Numbered from the stretch's first letter, positions 1-6,690 are shown. The stretch is DNA of 12,222 nucleotides from Sulfitobacter sp. (GCA_024636405.1 JAGXHC010000242.1:1-12222); one strand, 5' to 3'. A program made the numbers and translations. The notes: a model not told the origin generated them from the sequence alone.

Positions 1-458
1 CCCACGATGCAGCGACCCAGTTGACCGATCTTGGTCTTGATATTCAACCGGTTTCGGATCTGGATGCCGAAGTCGGTGCTGCTGACACTATCATCACAAC
101 GACACCAGCAACCACGCCGTTGTTCGCGGATGGTCTGGTCCGCAAGGGCACCCACGTGACCGCAATAGGCGCGGACAGTCCGGGAAAGCAGGAAGTCCCC
201 ACAGGTCTGGTCGCATCCGCGTCTTTGCGTGTTTGCGATATGGCGCGACAGTCCCTGAACCACGGCGAATTCCAAACTGCCAGCCGTGCCGATGCCACTT
301 TGAAAGTCGTGGAACTGGGTCAGATCTTGTCAGGCGCACACGCCGGGCGAACGTCGGACGATCAGATCACCATCGCTGATCTGACCGGGATCGCGGCGCA
401 GGACATTGCAATCACCCAAGGTATCATTGATGCGGCCGCCTCCGCCAACAACACATAG
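1..458 (+). CDS. Ornithine cyclodeaminase / EutC-type NAD(P)-dependent imine reductase, C-terminal part (5' cut by window)
   Basis: The reading frame is open from base 3 and runs 151 codons to TAG at 456-458; the true start lies upstream of the window. The visible part is the C-terminal half of the ornithine cyclodeaminase/mu-crystallin family: a Rossmann segment with the family pattern ADTIITTTPATTPLF followed by GTHVTAIGADSPGKQEV, and the late block ITIADLTGIAAQDIAIT, which resembles the DLTGTGVQD block of EutC and iminosuccinate reductases. Known family members (EutC, BhcD, alanine dehydrogenase-like proteins) reduce cyclic or linear imines with NAD(P)H, or release ammonia from ornithine. 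The next gene starts 10 bases after the stop, so the two share an operon. The partner dehydratase and deacylase favour an EutC-like role in hydroxyectoine breakdown. An iminosuccinate reductase is the main alternative. Family call is firm; substrate is inferred. Confidence 0.8.
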   Translation, partial: HDAATQLTDLGLDIQPVSDLDAEVGAADTIITTTPATTPLFADGLVRKGTHVTAIGADSPGKQEVPTGLVASASLRVCDMARQSLNHGEFQTASRADATLKVVELGQILSGAHAGRTSDDQITIADLTGIAAQDIAITQGIIDAAASANNT

Positions 459-468
459 AGGAAACGCT

Positions 469-1440
469 ATGACAGCTTCGACCGCCGTTTTGGAACAAGC
501 AGCGCTTTCGGTCGCTGCACACCGCCGCATCAAGCGCTGGCTGACGTTGACGCCGTGCATCACATCACGGCTATCGTTTGAGAATGACACCGGGCTTGTC
601 TTCAAGGCAGAGAACTTTCAACAGACCGGATCATTCAAATTTCGGGGCGCCTTGGCAAAGCTGACATCGCTATCGACGGATGTTCCGGCGATTACGGCCT
701 CTTCGGGCAATCATGGCCTTGCCCTTGCGACTGCGGCGCAGATGACAGGCCACGATTTGACCGTGGTTCTACCTGAGACGGTAGCACGGGAAAAACTGTC
801 CAAGATCAAGGCGCTTGGGGTGGAAACCATTCTTCACTCAAATGATGCCGGCCTTGCGGAACAACACGCTCAGGCTTTGGCCAGGGAGCAGGGCAAGATC
901 TACGTCTCGCCCTATAACGATCCGCAGGTCATCGCCGGACAGGGCACCATTGCGCTGGAACTGCTTGAACAACTTCCCCGGCTCGATGTCGTCTATATTT
1001 CCATTGGCGGCGGCGGGCTTATCTCTGGGATGGGGTCCGTGATCAAGGCGTTTTCACCGGGCACCCGTGTTGTCGGCGTCAGCGCCAGCAATTCGGCAGC
1101 ACTGGCCGCAAGCATCCGCGCAGGCCGCATCGTAGAGGTCACCCATTCGGATACTTTGGCGGACGGATGTGCCGGTGGTGTTGATGAAGGGTCCGTGACG
1201 TTGGATCTAGGAACGCAGGTGATCGACGAGTTGATCGATTGTTCTGAGGAACAGATCGCAGAGGGGCTGCGGCATATGGCGTGGACAGAGAAAATGCTTG
1301 TTGAGGGATCAGCCGGACTGGCGCTTGCGGCTTGGCAGGCTGACGCACCGAACCGAACCGGCAAAGTGAGCGCCGTGGTTCTGTGTGGCGCGAATTTTGA
1401 CCGTGACCGGATCGCACCAGTGATCGGTGCGGCGCTGTGA
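469..1440 (+). CDS. PLP-dependent threonine/serine dehydratase family enzyme, EutB-like
   Basis: This 323-residue protein is a fold-type II PLP enzyme of the threonine dehydratase family. The PLP-binding lysine is K57 in GSFKFRG, the phosphate/substrate loop is SSGNHG (78-83), and the glycine-rich phosphate cup is GGGGL (180-184). A late CGAN (306-309) occupies the place of the usual S/C-G-x-N that contacts the pyridine nitrogen. There is no C-terminal ACT regulatory domain, so it is a short catabolic-type enzyme rather than biosynthetic IlvA. ATG at 469 is chosen because GAGGAAA lies just upstream; an upstream in-frame start at 406 would overlap the preceding gene. Its stop overlaps the next start by four bases. 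Such enzymes eliminate water or ammonia from beta-hydroxy amino acids. Between an EutC-like and a DoeB-like gene it is probably EutB, but the segment ADGCAGGVDEG (231-241) does not match the EutB sequence I remember. A hydroxyaspartate dehydratase is the alternative. Confidence 0.82.
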   Translation: MTASTAVLEQAALSVAAHRRIKRWLTLTPCITSRLSFENDTGLVFKAENFQQTGSFKFRGALAKLTSLSTDVPAITASSGNHGLALATAAQMTGHDLTVVLPETVAREKLSKIKALGVETILHSNDAGLAEQHAQALAREQGKIYVSPYNDPQVIAGQGTIALELLEQLPRLDVVYISIGGGGLISGMGSVIKAFSPGTRVVGVSASNSAALAASIRAGRIVEVTHSDTLADGCAGGVDEGSVTLDLGTQVIDELIDCSEEQIAEGLRHMAWTEKMLVEGSAGLALAAWQADAPNRTGKVSAVVLCGANFDRDRIAPVIGAAL

Positions 1441-2399
1441 TCTTGCTTGATGAACCTGGCCTGGTGTCGGGATATGTGTCGTTTCATAACTCGACCAATA
1501 AAAGCGCGTGGCAATCGGTGCGGCTGCCCATTCACTGTCTGAACGGCAGTACAGGGCCCACAACATTGGTCCTGGGTGGGATGCACGGCGACGAATACGA
1601 AGGCCCTGTGGCGATTGATGCTTTGGCACAGGCCGTTGATACGAAGGAGCTGATTGGTCGGCTTATCCTTTTGCCCGCGATCAACCTTCCTGCCGTGATG
1701 GCGGGAACGCGGCTGACGCCTGACGATGGGCTGAACATGAACCGCGTTTTTCCGGGCGACCCTTTGGGCAGTCTGACCCATCGAATTGTAGATTGGCTGA
1801 GCCAGACTTTGATCCCGCAGTCTGACCATGTTGTCGATCTGCATTCCGGGGGGCGGACATTGAACTTTGCCCCCTGCATTTTGTTGCCCGAAGCGTCAGG
1901 CACATTGTCCGTTGCGAAAAAAGCAGGCATGGCATTTGGCGCACCTTTCACCGTTCTAATTGCAGAAGACCACGCCCCGATGATGATCGATGCCGTCGTT
2001 GAACGGTTGGGAAAGGTCATGATTGCGTCTGAACTTGGCGGTGCTGGCATGGTGACACGCCACACCGCAACGCTTGCGACGGAAGGTCTGTCGCGGATGG
2101 TTGCGGCGTTGGGGCATCTGCCAGTGTCCGAGACGCCACCGGCTTCGCACTATGTGCGGTTGCCGGCGTCCGACAAGTTTCTGATCTGCGATGACGATAT
2201 GATTTTTGTACCTGCTGTCGATCTCGGAGACCGCGTTCAGAAGGGTGACGTCATCGGGCATGGCCGGTTCATCGACCGCATTGGCGTGCCCCCGCGCGCC
2301 TACTTTGCGCCAAGCAACGGCTGGATGCTTTGTTTCGGCGGACAGGGGTTGTCGCGCAGAGGCGACGTGGTGGCGGTGGTTGCGGAAGACGTGCAGTGA
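1437..2399 (+). CDS. Zinc-dependent deacylase, DoeB/EutE-like (succinylglutamate desuccinylase/aspartoacylase family)
   Basis: The 320-residue product matches the M14-like aspartoacylase/AstE fold. The zinc site is visible as HGDE (H50, E53) and DLHSGG (H136), and E199 in ASELGG is a plausible catalytic glutamate. The block MAGTRLTPDDGLNMNRVFPGD (88-108) is typical of N-alpha-acetyl-L-2,4-diaminobutyrate deacetylase, the enzyme that removes acetate after the ectoine ring is opened by DoeA/EutD. The length also fits DoeB (about 320-340). The chosen start is GTG at 1437, which overlaps the previous stop as GTGA and implies translational coupling. No DoeA/EutD hydrolase is visible in this window, so the ring-opening partner must be upstream, elsewhere, or absent. 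The family assignment is firm. The acetyl-diaminobutyrate substrate is inferred from resemblance and neighbours. Confidence 0.82.
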   Translation: MILLDEPGLVSGYVSFHNSTNKSAWQSVRLPIHCLNGSTGPTTLVLGGMHGDEYEGPVAIDALAQAVDTKELIGRLILLPAINLPAVMAGTRLTPDDGLNMNRVFPGDPLGSLTHRIVDWLSQTLIPQSDHVVDLHSGGRTLNFAPCILLPEASGTLSVAKKAGMAFGAPFTVLIAEDHAPMMIDAVVERLGKVMIASELGGAGMVTRHTATLATEGLSRMVAALGHLPVSETPPASHYVRLPASDKFLICDDDMIFVPAVDLGDRVQKGDVIGHGRFIDRIGVPPRAYFAPSNGWMLCFGGQGLSRRGDVVAVVAEDVQ

Positions 2400-2434
2400 C
2401 CAATTTGAGGTGCATCGGTGGGGTGGAAATCAAT

Positions 2435-2474
2435 TATCCCTAAATGATTATTTTCGAATAACAATTTAGGGATA
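2435..2474. terminator. Long AT-rich hairpin, probable bidirectional terminator
   Basis: An 11-bp perfect arm pair (2435-2445 with 2464-2474, core ATCCCTAAAT / ATTTAGGGAT) is followed inward by a 2x2 mismatch and a second 5-bp stem (TTATT / AATAA) closed by a TTCG loop (2453-2456). It lies between the deacylase gene (+) and the 3' end of the tRNA (-), where two transcripts converge. The T-runs after the stem are short on both strands, so termination strength is uncertain. It is far more AT-rich than its surroundings. Confidence 0.6.
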
Positions 2475-2476
2475 TT

Positions 2477-2562
2477 TGGTGCCCAGGAGAGGACTCGAAC
2501 CTCCACACCGTTGCCAGTACTAGCACCTGAAGCTAGCGCGTCTACCATTCCGCCACCTGGGC
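2477..2562 (-). tRNA. tRNA-Leu(CAG)
   Basis: Read on the minus strand this is a complete class II tRNA of 83 nt plus an encoded CCA (complement at 2477-2479). The acceptor stem is GCCCAGG / CCTGGGC with discriminator A. The anticodon stem is CTAGC / GCTAG around the loop TTCAGGT, which gives anticodon CAG and reads CUG leucine codons. The extra arm is ACTG-GCAA-CGGT, the long variable arm expected for leucine. The T arm has GGAGG, TTCGAGT, CCTCT with a G-U pair at its base. It is transcribed opposite to every protein gene in the window. Confidence 0.97.
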
Positions 2563-2579
2563 AGGTGTCGTGAAACGTG

Positions 2580-2608
2580 CACATAAGGATAGCTGCGGTG
2601 GGTGTCAA
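2580..2608 (-). promoter_or_regulatory. Sigma-70-type promoter for tRNA-Leu
   Basis: On the minus strand there is a perfect -35 TTGACA (complement of 2603-2608), exactly 17 bases, then TATGTG (complement of 2580-2585) as -10. The -10 ends 17 bases before the mature tRNA 5' end, which leaves room for a short 5' leader to be removed by RNase P. Seen by eye, not scored. Confidence 0.72.
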
Positions 2609-2673
2609 TTGCATTTTCTGGCCTTCCAGCAAGTTCTCTTCACCCCTGTCTCAAGTTGGCGCGGAATTGCGGC

Positions 2674-2702
2674 TTGTCGCTTGTCGGGCCGGAGGGTACA
2701 TC
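2674..2702 (+). promoter_or_regulatory. Possible promoter for the NDUFA9-like/uppP unit
   Basis: TTGTCG (2674-2679), a 17-base spacer, and TACATC (2697-2702) make a weak sigma-70-like pair 34 bases before the ATG at 2737. The spacing is ideal but the -10 matches the consensus poorly. A tandem copy of TTGTCG begins at 2681. This gap (2563-2736) must also carry the divergent tRNA promoter, and I see no open reading frame with a ribosome site in it. Confidence 0.3.
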
Positions 2703-2736
2703 CTTGGGGGATAAGAGCGCGCGAAGGAGCATTTCC

Positions 2737-3723
2737 ATGTCCAAGCTGGTTACCATCTACGGCGGGTCAGGGTTTTTGGGGCGGTATATTGCGCGCCGCA
2801 TGGCGCGGGCCGGGTGGCGCGTGCGGGTGGCTGTGCGGCGCCCGAATGAGGCGCTGTTTGTGCGGACCTACGGCGTTGTCGGTCAGGTCGAGCCTGTGAT
2901 GTGCAATATTCGCGACGACGTTTCTGTGCGGGCGGCTTTGCAGGGGGTCGATGCAGTGGTCAACTGCGTGGGTGTGCTTGTCGAAAGCGGCAAGAACGGA
3001 TTTGAGGCGGTACAGGCTGAAGGTGCTGAGCGTATTGCGCGGCTGGCCTCAGAAGCGGGCGTGCCGCAGTTGGTGCAGATTTCGGCCATCGGAGCGGATG
3101 CAGAATCAGACAGCAAGTACGCCCGGAGCAAGGCCACGGGCGAAGACGGCGTGCTGAAGTTTATGCCGGACGCCATCATCCTGCGGCCATCGATCATTTT
3201 TGGGCCGGAAGACGCTTTCTTTAACCGCTTTGCAGGGATGACCCGGATGGGTCCGGTGCTGCCTGTTGTGGGGGGTAATACGCTGTTTCAACCGGTTTAT
3301 GTTGATGATGTAGCCCAAGCGGCGGAACTGGCGATATCTGGCAAGGTGGCGAGCGGCATCTATGAGCTTGGTGGTCCGGACGTGGATACGTTCCGCGGGC
3401 TGATGCAGCGGATGCTGGATGTGATCAATCGCCGTCGGATGGTGGTGAACATGCCGATGTGGCTGGCGGGGATTATGGCGTTCGGCTTTGACATGCTCCA
3501 AGCGATGACGCTGGGACTTTTTACCAACAATATGCTGACGCGGGATCAGGTGAAGAACCTGGGCCGCGACAATATCGTGGCGGATGGCGCAAAGGGATTT
3601 GACGCATTTGGCATCACGCCGATGTCGATGACGTCCATCCTGCCGGACTATCTGTGGCGTTTCCGCCCGTCGGGTCAGTATGACGCGATCAAGGCGGCGG
3701 CACGTGATTTGCGCAATAGCTGA
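2737..3723 (+). CDS. NDUFA9-like NAD(P)-binding protein (extended/atypical SDR family)
   Basis: The 328-residue protein starts with a nucleotide-binding Rossmann motif GGSGFLG (residues 9-15), continues with a basic VRVAVRRP stretch after beta-2, and has the YxxxK pair Y128/K132 (YARSK) with S116 in ISAIGAD, so the SDR catalytic residues appear present. The pattern resembles the complex I NDUFA9 subunit family of alphaproteobacteria, which binds NADPH and is linked to respiratory complex I stability, and related quinone- or sugar-binding epimerase-like proteins. ATG at 2737 is chosen over the longer frame from 2602 because AAGGAG sits seven bases upstream and the Rossmann fold begins at once. 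Its TGA shares one base with the ATG of uppP, so they are co-translated. From memory this pair is common in Rhodobacterales. The exact biochemical role is not shown by sequence. Confidence 0.85.
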   Translation: MSKLVTIYGGSGFLGRYIARRMARAGWRVRVAVRRPNEALFVRTYGVVGQVEPVMCNIRDDVSVRAALQGVDAVVNCVGVLVESGKNGFEAVQAEGAERIARLASEAGVPQLVQISAIGADAESDSKYARSKATGEDGVLKFMPDAIILRPSIIFGPEDAFFNRFAGMTRMGPVLPVVGGNTLFQPVYVDDVAQAAELAISGKVASGIYELGGPDVDTFRGLMQRMLDVINRRRMVVNMPMWLAGIMAFGFDMLQAMTLGLFTNNMLTRDQVKNLGRDNIVADGAKGFDAFGITPMSMTSILPDYLWRFRPSGQYDAIKAAARDLRNS

Positions 3724-4529
3724 TGGACGGATCGACGACGCTGGTCGCGGCCTTTCTGGGGCTGCTTGAAGGGCTGACCGAATTCATTCCCGTTTCCTCC
3801 ACCGGGCATCTGTTGCTGGCCGGGCATTTTCTGGGCTTTGAGAGTGCGGGCAAGACTTTTGAGGTCGTTATCCAACTGGGCGCGGTGCTGGCGGTTCTGC
3901 TGGTTTATTTCAGCAGGCTGTGGGCGGTGTTTCGCGATGCGCCGCACGATCCGAAAGCACGGCGGTTCATTCTTTCGGTTTTGATCGCGTTTTTGCCTGC
4001 GGTATTTATCGGTGTGCTGGCGCACGATTTTATCAAGGATGTGCTGTTCGAGACGCCGATGCTGATTGCGGTGATGCTGATCCTTGGCGGGATCGTGCTG
4101 GTGTTTGTGGACCGCTTTGCGCCGGAACCCACGCAGCCGGATGCGATGGCGTTTCCGGTGATCATGGCGCTGAAGATCGGTGTTATTCAGTGTCTGGCTA
4201 TGATCCCCGGTGTGTCGCGGTCCGGGGCCACGATTGTGGGTGCGCTGATGCTGGGGGCGAGCAAGCGGGCGGCGGCGGAATTTTCGTTCTTTTTATCAAT
4301 GCCGACGATGGCCGGGGCGTTTGCCTATGATCTCTACAAGAACCGTGACGTGCTGGATGCGAGCGCGATAGGTGAAATCGCGATTGGCTTTGTTGTGGCC
4401 TTTATCAGTGCCATATTAGTGGTCCGTTGGTTGCTCAATTTTGTCAGTCGGCATGGGTACGCGGTTTTTGGCTGGTGGCGAATCGTGATCGGAAGCCTTG
4501 CTTTGTTGGCTTTGACGGTGGGATATTAG
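3723..4529 (+). CDS. uppP: Undecaprenyl-diphosphate phosphatase UppP (BacA)
   Basis: This 268-residue, strongly hydrophobic multi-pass inner-membrane protein removes one phosphate from undecaprenyl diphosphate, recycling the lipid carrier used for peptidoglycan and surface polysaccharides. Overproduction of this family gives bacitracin resistance. Both signature motifs are intact: the (E/Q)xxxE region [15 protein letters not shown] (residues 16-30, with E16, E20, S25, S26 and H29) and PGVSRSGAT (162-170) with the catalytic arginine R166. About seven or eight hydrophobic segments are visible. The start overlaps the preceding stop by one base (TGATG), so it probably depends on translation of the NDUFA9-like gene. 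Length equals the usual 265-275 residues. No anomalies seen. Confidence 0.97.
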   Translation: MDGSTTLVAAFLGLLEGLTEFIPVSSTGHLLLAGHFLGFESAGKTFEVVIQLGAVLAVLLVYFSRLWAVFRDAPHDPKARRFILSVLIAFLPAVFIGVLAHDFIKDVLFETPMLIAVMLILGGIVLVFVDRFAPEPTQPDAMAFPVIMALKIGVIQCLAMIPGVSRSGATIVGALMLGASKRAAAEFSFFLSMPTMAGAFAYDLYKNRDVLDASAIGEIAIGFVVAFISAILVVRWLLNFVSRHGYAVFGWWRIVIGSLALLALTVGY

Positions 4530-4546
4530 CAGTTAGGTCCGAAACG

Positions 4547-4558
4547 GCCATATATGGC
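4547..4558. repeat. 12-bp perfect palindrome upstream of gltD
   Basis: GCCATATATGGC is a perfect 12-bp palindrome in the uppP-gltD gap, 18 bases after the uppP stop. It is too short and AT-centred to be a strong RNA hairpin and has no T-run, so an operator for a dimeric regulator is possible. This is inference only. Confidence 0.35.
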
Positions 4559-4578
4559 GGGCTAAATCGCCGCGTGAA

Positions 4579-4607
4579 TTGGTGCGGGATGCAAATAACA
4601 GCAATAT
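4579..4607 (+). promoter_or_regulatory. Possible gltD promoter
   Basis: TTGGTG (4579-4584), 17 bases, then CAATAT (4602-4607) is the best sigma-70-like pair I can find in the 159-base gap before gltD. It would place the transcript start near 4614, inside the palindrome at 4610-4624, which could then act as an operator. Both boxes are imperfect. Confidence 0.3.
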
Positions 4608-4640
4608 AGGTCAGCATCGCTGACTTTTATTATCTTTTAA
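4608..4640 (+). promoter_or_regulatory. Palindrome with T-rich tail in front of gltD (terminator of uppP or leader element)
   Basis: GTCAGC (4610-4615), loop ATC, GCTGAC (4619-4624), then a T-rich tract TTTTATTATCTTTT. It can be read as a short intrinsic terminator for the uppP transcript, with a 6-bp stem and 3-base loop. The same framework AGGTCAG-N4-GCTGACTTTT recurs at 6213-6233 before the GFA-gltB unit. Here it lies 64 bases before the gltD ATG, so a leader attenuator or an operator shared by the two GOGAT units is an alternative. Confidence 0.5.
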
Positions 4641-4688
4641 CATCATTTATGCCGAAACCCTGAGCAGTTTGTGCAGGGAGCAGGCGAG

Positions 4689-6119
4689 ATGGCAGAGCAG
4701 CCGATGCTGAAATTCGTGAGCGTGGCGCGGGATATGCCCGAAAAACGCCCGCCCAACCTGCGGCGCGAAGATTTCAACGAGATTTACGCAGAGTACGCTG
4801 ACGCCAAGGCGCGGGAGCAATCCAGCCGGTGCAGCCAGTGTGGGGTGCCTTATTGCCAAACCCATTGCCCGCTGCACAACAATATTCCCGATTGGCTGCG
4901 CCTGACCGCCGAGGGGCGGTTGCAGGAGGCGTATGAGCTCAGCCAGGCAACCAATACATTCCCCGAGATCTGTGGGCGGATCTGTCCGCAAGACAGGCTC
5001 TGTGAAGGGAATTGCGTGATTGAAAAGTCAGGGCACGGCACCGTGACCATCGGTTCTGTTGAAAAATACATCACTGACACCGCTTGGGAAAAGGGCTGGG
5101 TCCAGCCGATCAAGCCGCATGCAGAGCGCGAGGAAAGCGTGGGCATTATCGGCGCTGGGCCGGGCGGGCTTGCTGCGGCGGATGTGTTGCGCCGTGCGGG
5201 TGTGCAGGTGACCATCTATGACCGCTATGACCGCGCGGGTGGGCTGCTGACCTATGGTATTCCCGGTTTCAAGCTGGAGAAGGACATCGTCATGCGGCGC
5301 AATGCGCAGCTGGAAGAAGGCGGCGTTACGTTCGAGCTGAATTGCGATGTGGACGCCGACATTTTCGAGACGATCCGCGCCGAACATGACGCGGTTATCA
5401 TCGCGACGGGGGTCTATAAGACACGCGAAATACAGGCCCCCGGCGTGGGTGGCTTTGGGGTCGAGCGGGCGATTGATTTTCTCACCGCGAGCAATCGGAA
5501 AAGCTTTGGCGACGCTGTGCCGGAGTTCGACAGCGGGCGCTTTAACGCGCATGGCAAGAAGGTGGTGGTGATCGGCGGTGGCGATACGGCAATGGACTGT
5601 GTGCGCACGTCGATCCGGCAGGGTGCGACGTCTGTAAAGTGTCTCTATCGCAGGGACCGCGAGAATATGCCGGGCAGTCAGCGCGAGGTTGCCAATGCCG
5701 AGGAAGAGGGCGTTATCTTTGATTGGCTGAGCGCGCCGAAAGGGTTTGTCAGCGATCCGGTCACGGGCGTGATGGTGCAGAAGATGCGGCTTGGTGCGCC
5801 GGATGCGACCGGGCGGCAGGCGCCGGAGTTGATCAAGGAGTCCGATTATGTCGAGGACGCCGATCTGGTGATCATGGCCTTGGGGTTTGAACCCGAAGAT
5901 CTGCCGACGATGTGGGGCGCGCCGGACTTGCCGGTCAACCGCTGGGGAACGATCAAAGCGGACTATGTGACAGGGGCCACGGCGGTGGAAGGTATCTATG
6001 CGGTGGGCGACATTGTGCGCGGTGCAAGCCTGGTTGTTTGGGCGATCAAGGATGGACGCGACTGTGCGCAGGCAATCCTGAGCAATTTCAACGCGGTACA
6101 ACGTGTCGCTGCGGAGTGA
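4689..6119 (+). CDS. gltD: Glutamate synthase (NADPH) small (beta) subunit GltD
   Basis: This 476-residue flavoprotein oxidises NADPH and passes electrons through FAD and iron-sulfur clusters to the large subunit GltB for glutamate formation. The N-terminal cysteine-rich domain has two four-cysteine groups (C48, C51, C56, C60 and C95, C99, C105, C109) for the [4Fe-4S] centres. The FAD fold follows at VGIIGAGPGG (151-160), and the NADPH-binding Rossmann fold at VVIGGGDTAMD (293-303). The late GDIVRGASLVVWAI block is typical of the family. ATG at 4689 is preferred over GTG at 4671 because AGGGAG (4675-4680) sits eight bases before it. gltD precedes gltB here, opposite to the enterobacterial gltBD order, and the two are separated by two other genes. 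A stand-alone GltD-like dehydrogenase is unlikely with gltB so close. Confidence 0.96.
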   Translation: MAEQPMLKFVSVARDMPEKRPPNLRREDFNEIYAEYADAKAREQSSRCSQCGVPYCQTHCPLHNNIPDWLRLTAEGRLQEAYELSQATNTFPEICGRICPQDRLCEGNCVIEKSGHGTVTIGSVEKYITDTAWEKGWVQPIKPHAEREESVGIIGAGPGGLAAADVLRRAGVQVTIYDRYDRAGGLLTYGIPGFKLEKDIVMRRNAQLEEGGVTFELNCDVDADIFETIRAEHDAVIIATGVYKTREIQAPGVGGFGVERAIDFLTASNRKSFGDAVPEFDSGRFNAHGKKVVVIGGGDTAMDCVRTSIRQGATSVKCLYRRDRENMPGSQREVANAEEEGVIFDWLSAPKGFVSDPVTGVMVQKMRLGAPDATGRQAPELIKESDYVEDADLVIMALGFEPEDLPTMWGAPDLPVNRWGTIKADYVTGATAVEGIYAVGDIVRGASLVVWAIKDGRDCAQAILSNFNAVQRVAAE

Positions 6120-6157
6120 TGCGGCGCTTTGTTCGTAAAGAGTTAAGAGTCACACAC

Positions 6158-6190
6158 CGTACACCATGCGTACACCGGGCGTGCACACGC
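6158..6190 (+). repeat. Three tandem 11-bp imperfect repeats upstream of the GFA-gltB unit
   Basis: CGTACACC at 6158 and again at 6169, then CGTGCACAC at 6180, start exactly 11 bases apart, each followed by a variable tail (ATG, GGG). Roughly one helical turn per unit would put copies on the same DNA face, as in an activator array. They fall in the only sizeable gap (6120-6252) able to carry a promoter for the GFA-gltB unit. I could not identify convincing -35/-10 boxes in this gap. Confidence 0.5.
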
Positions 6191-6212
6191 CGGTTCTCGG
6201 TGTCGGGACACA

Positions 6213-6235
6213 AGGTCAGGGATGCTGACTTTTTT
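6213..6235 (+). terminator. Hairpin plus T-run after gltD, just before the GFA gene (terminator or leader element)
   Basis: GTCAG (6215-6219), loop GGATG, CTGAC (6225-6229), then six T's (6230-6235). The shape is that of a short intrinsic terminator for gltD. It ends only 17 bases before the ATG of the first GFA gene, so a transcript for that gene starting upstream must read through it. This makes an attenuator or an operator possible. It shares 17 of 21 positions with the element at 4608-4628 (everything but the central four bases). Confidence 0.5.
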
Positions 6236-6252
6236 GCCGGGAAGGATGAATA

Positions 6253-6690
6253 ATGTCTGAAGAGCGCCACCACGGACGGTGCCTGTGCGGTGAAGTCACG
6301 ATTAGCGTAACGGGACCGCTTGGCGATATATCGGCCTGCCATTGTGGCATCTGTACCCGCTGGAGCGGGTCGATGCAGATGGGCATGGCGATTGAAAAGG
6401 ACCGTGTGATGTACAACGGCCCGATCAAGACATACGCGTCGTCAAGTTTCGCAGAGCGGGCATGGTGCGCGACCTGTGGCGCGGCAGTGTGGTTTGCCGA
6501 CACCAAAGGCGACGGTGCCGCCTTTCTGGAACTGGCACCGGGCCTGTTTGACGGATTTGGCGGGGCGAAGTTGGCCCGAGTTGTTTATGCCGACAGCGCA
6601 CCCGAAGGTGTGATGCTGGGCGGCGATCTGGAGCGTGTGACCAAGGCGGAGTACGAGGCGCAGCATCTTCATGCGGAGGATAAGGCGTGA
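6253..6690 (+). CDS. GFA/CENP-V family zinc protein (first of a tandem pair)
   Basis: The 145-residue protein is a single GFA domain, the fold of glutathione-dependent formaldehyde-activating enzyme and CENP-V. Zinc-binding cysteines are visible as GRCLCGEV (C14? region start, residues 8-15), ACHCGICTRW (28-37) and WCATCGAAVWF (residues 71-81). GFA itself was described as helping condense formaldehyde with glutathione, but most family members have no proven reaction, so only the fold is assigned. GGAAGGA about seven bases upstream supports the ATG. Its stop overlaps the GTG of the second GFA gene as GTGA. It is clearly related in sequence to its downstream neighbour (shared CLCG, ACHC, CxxCG, AERxxC and GLFDG blocks), so the pair arose by duplication. 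Lying between gltD and gltB suggests a link with glutamate or glutathione-related metabolism, which is inference. Confidence 0.88.
   Translation: MSEERHHGRCLCGEVTISVTGPLGDISACHCGICTRWSGSMQMGMAIEKDRVMYNGPIKTYASSSFAERAWCATCGAAVWFADTKGDGAAFLELAPGLFDGFGGAKLARVVYADSAPEGVMLGGDLERVTKAEYEAQHLHAEDKA

Noticed and set aside
993..1844. Long minus-strand open frame of 283 codons opposite the EutB-like and deacylase genes
   Set aside because: It overlaps two well-supported + strand genes, shows no recognisable family motif, and its composition is what an antisense frame of GC-rich coding DNA gives.
4589..4609. Six-codon frame (ATG 4589, TAG 4607-4609) ending just before the palindrome upstream of gltD, as a leader peptide
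   Set aside because: Too short, no clear ribosome site, and it would lie upstream of or over the best promoter candidate.
5028..6101. Minus-strand open frame of 357 codons opposite gltD
   Set aside because: Antisense to a complete gltD with all motifs; no recognisable protein features.
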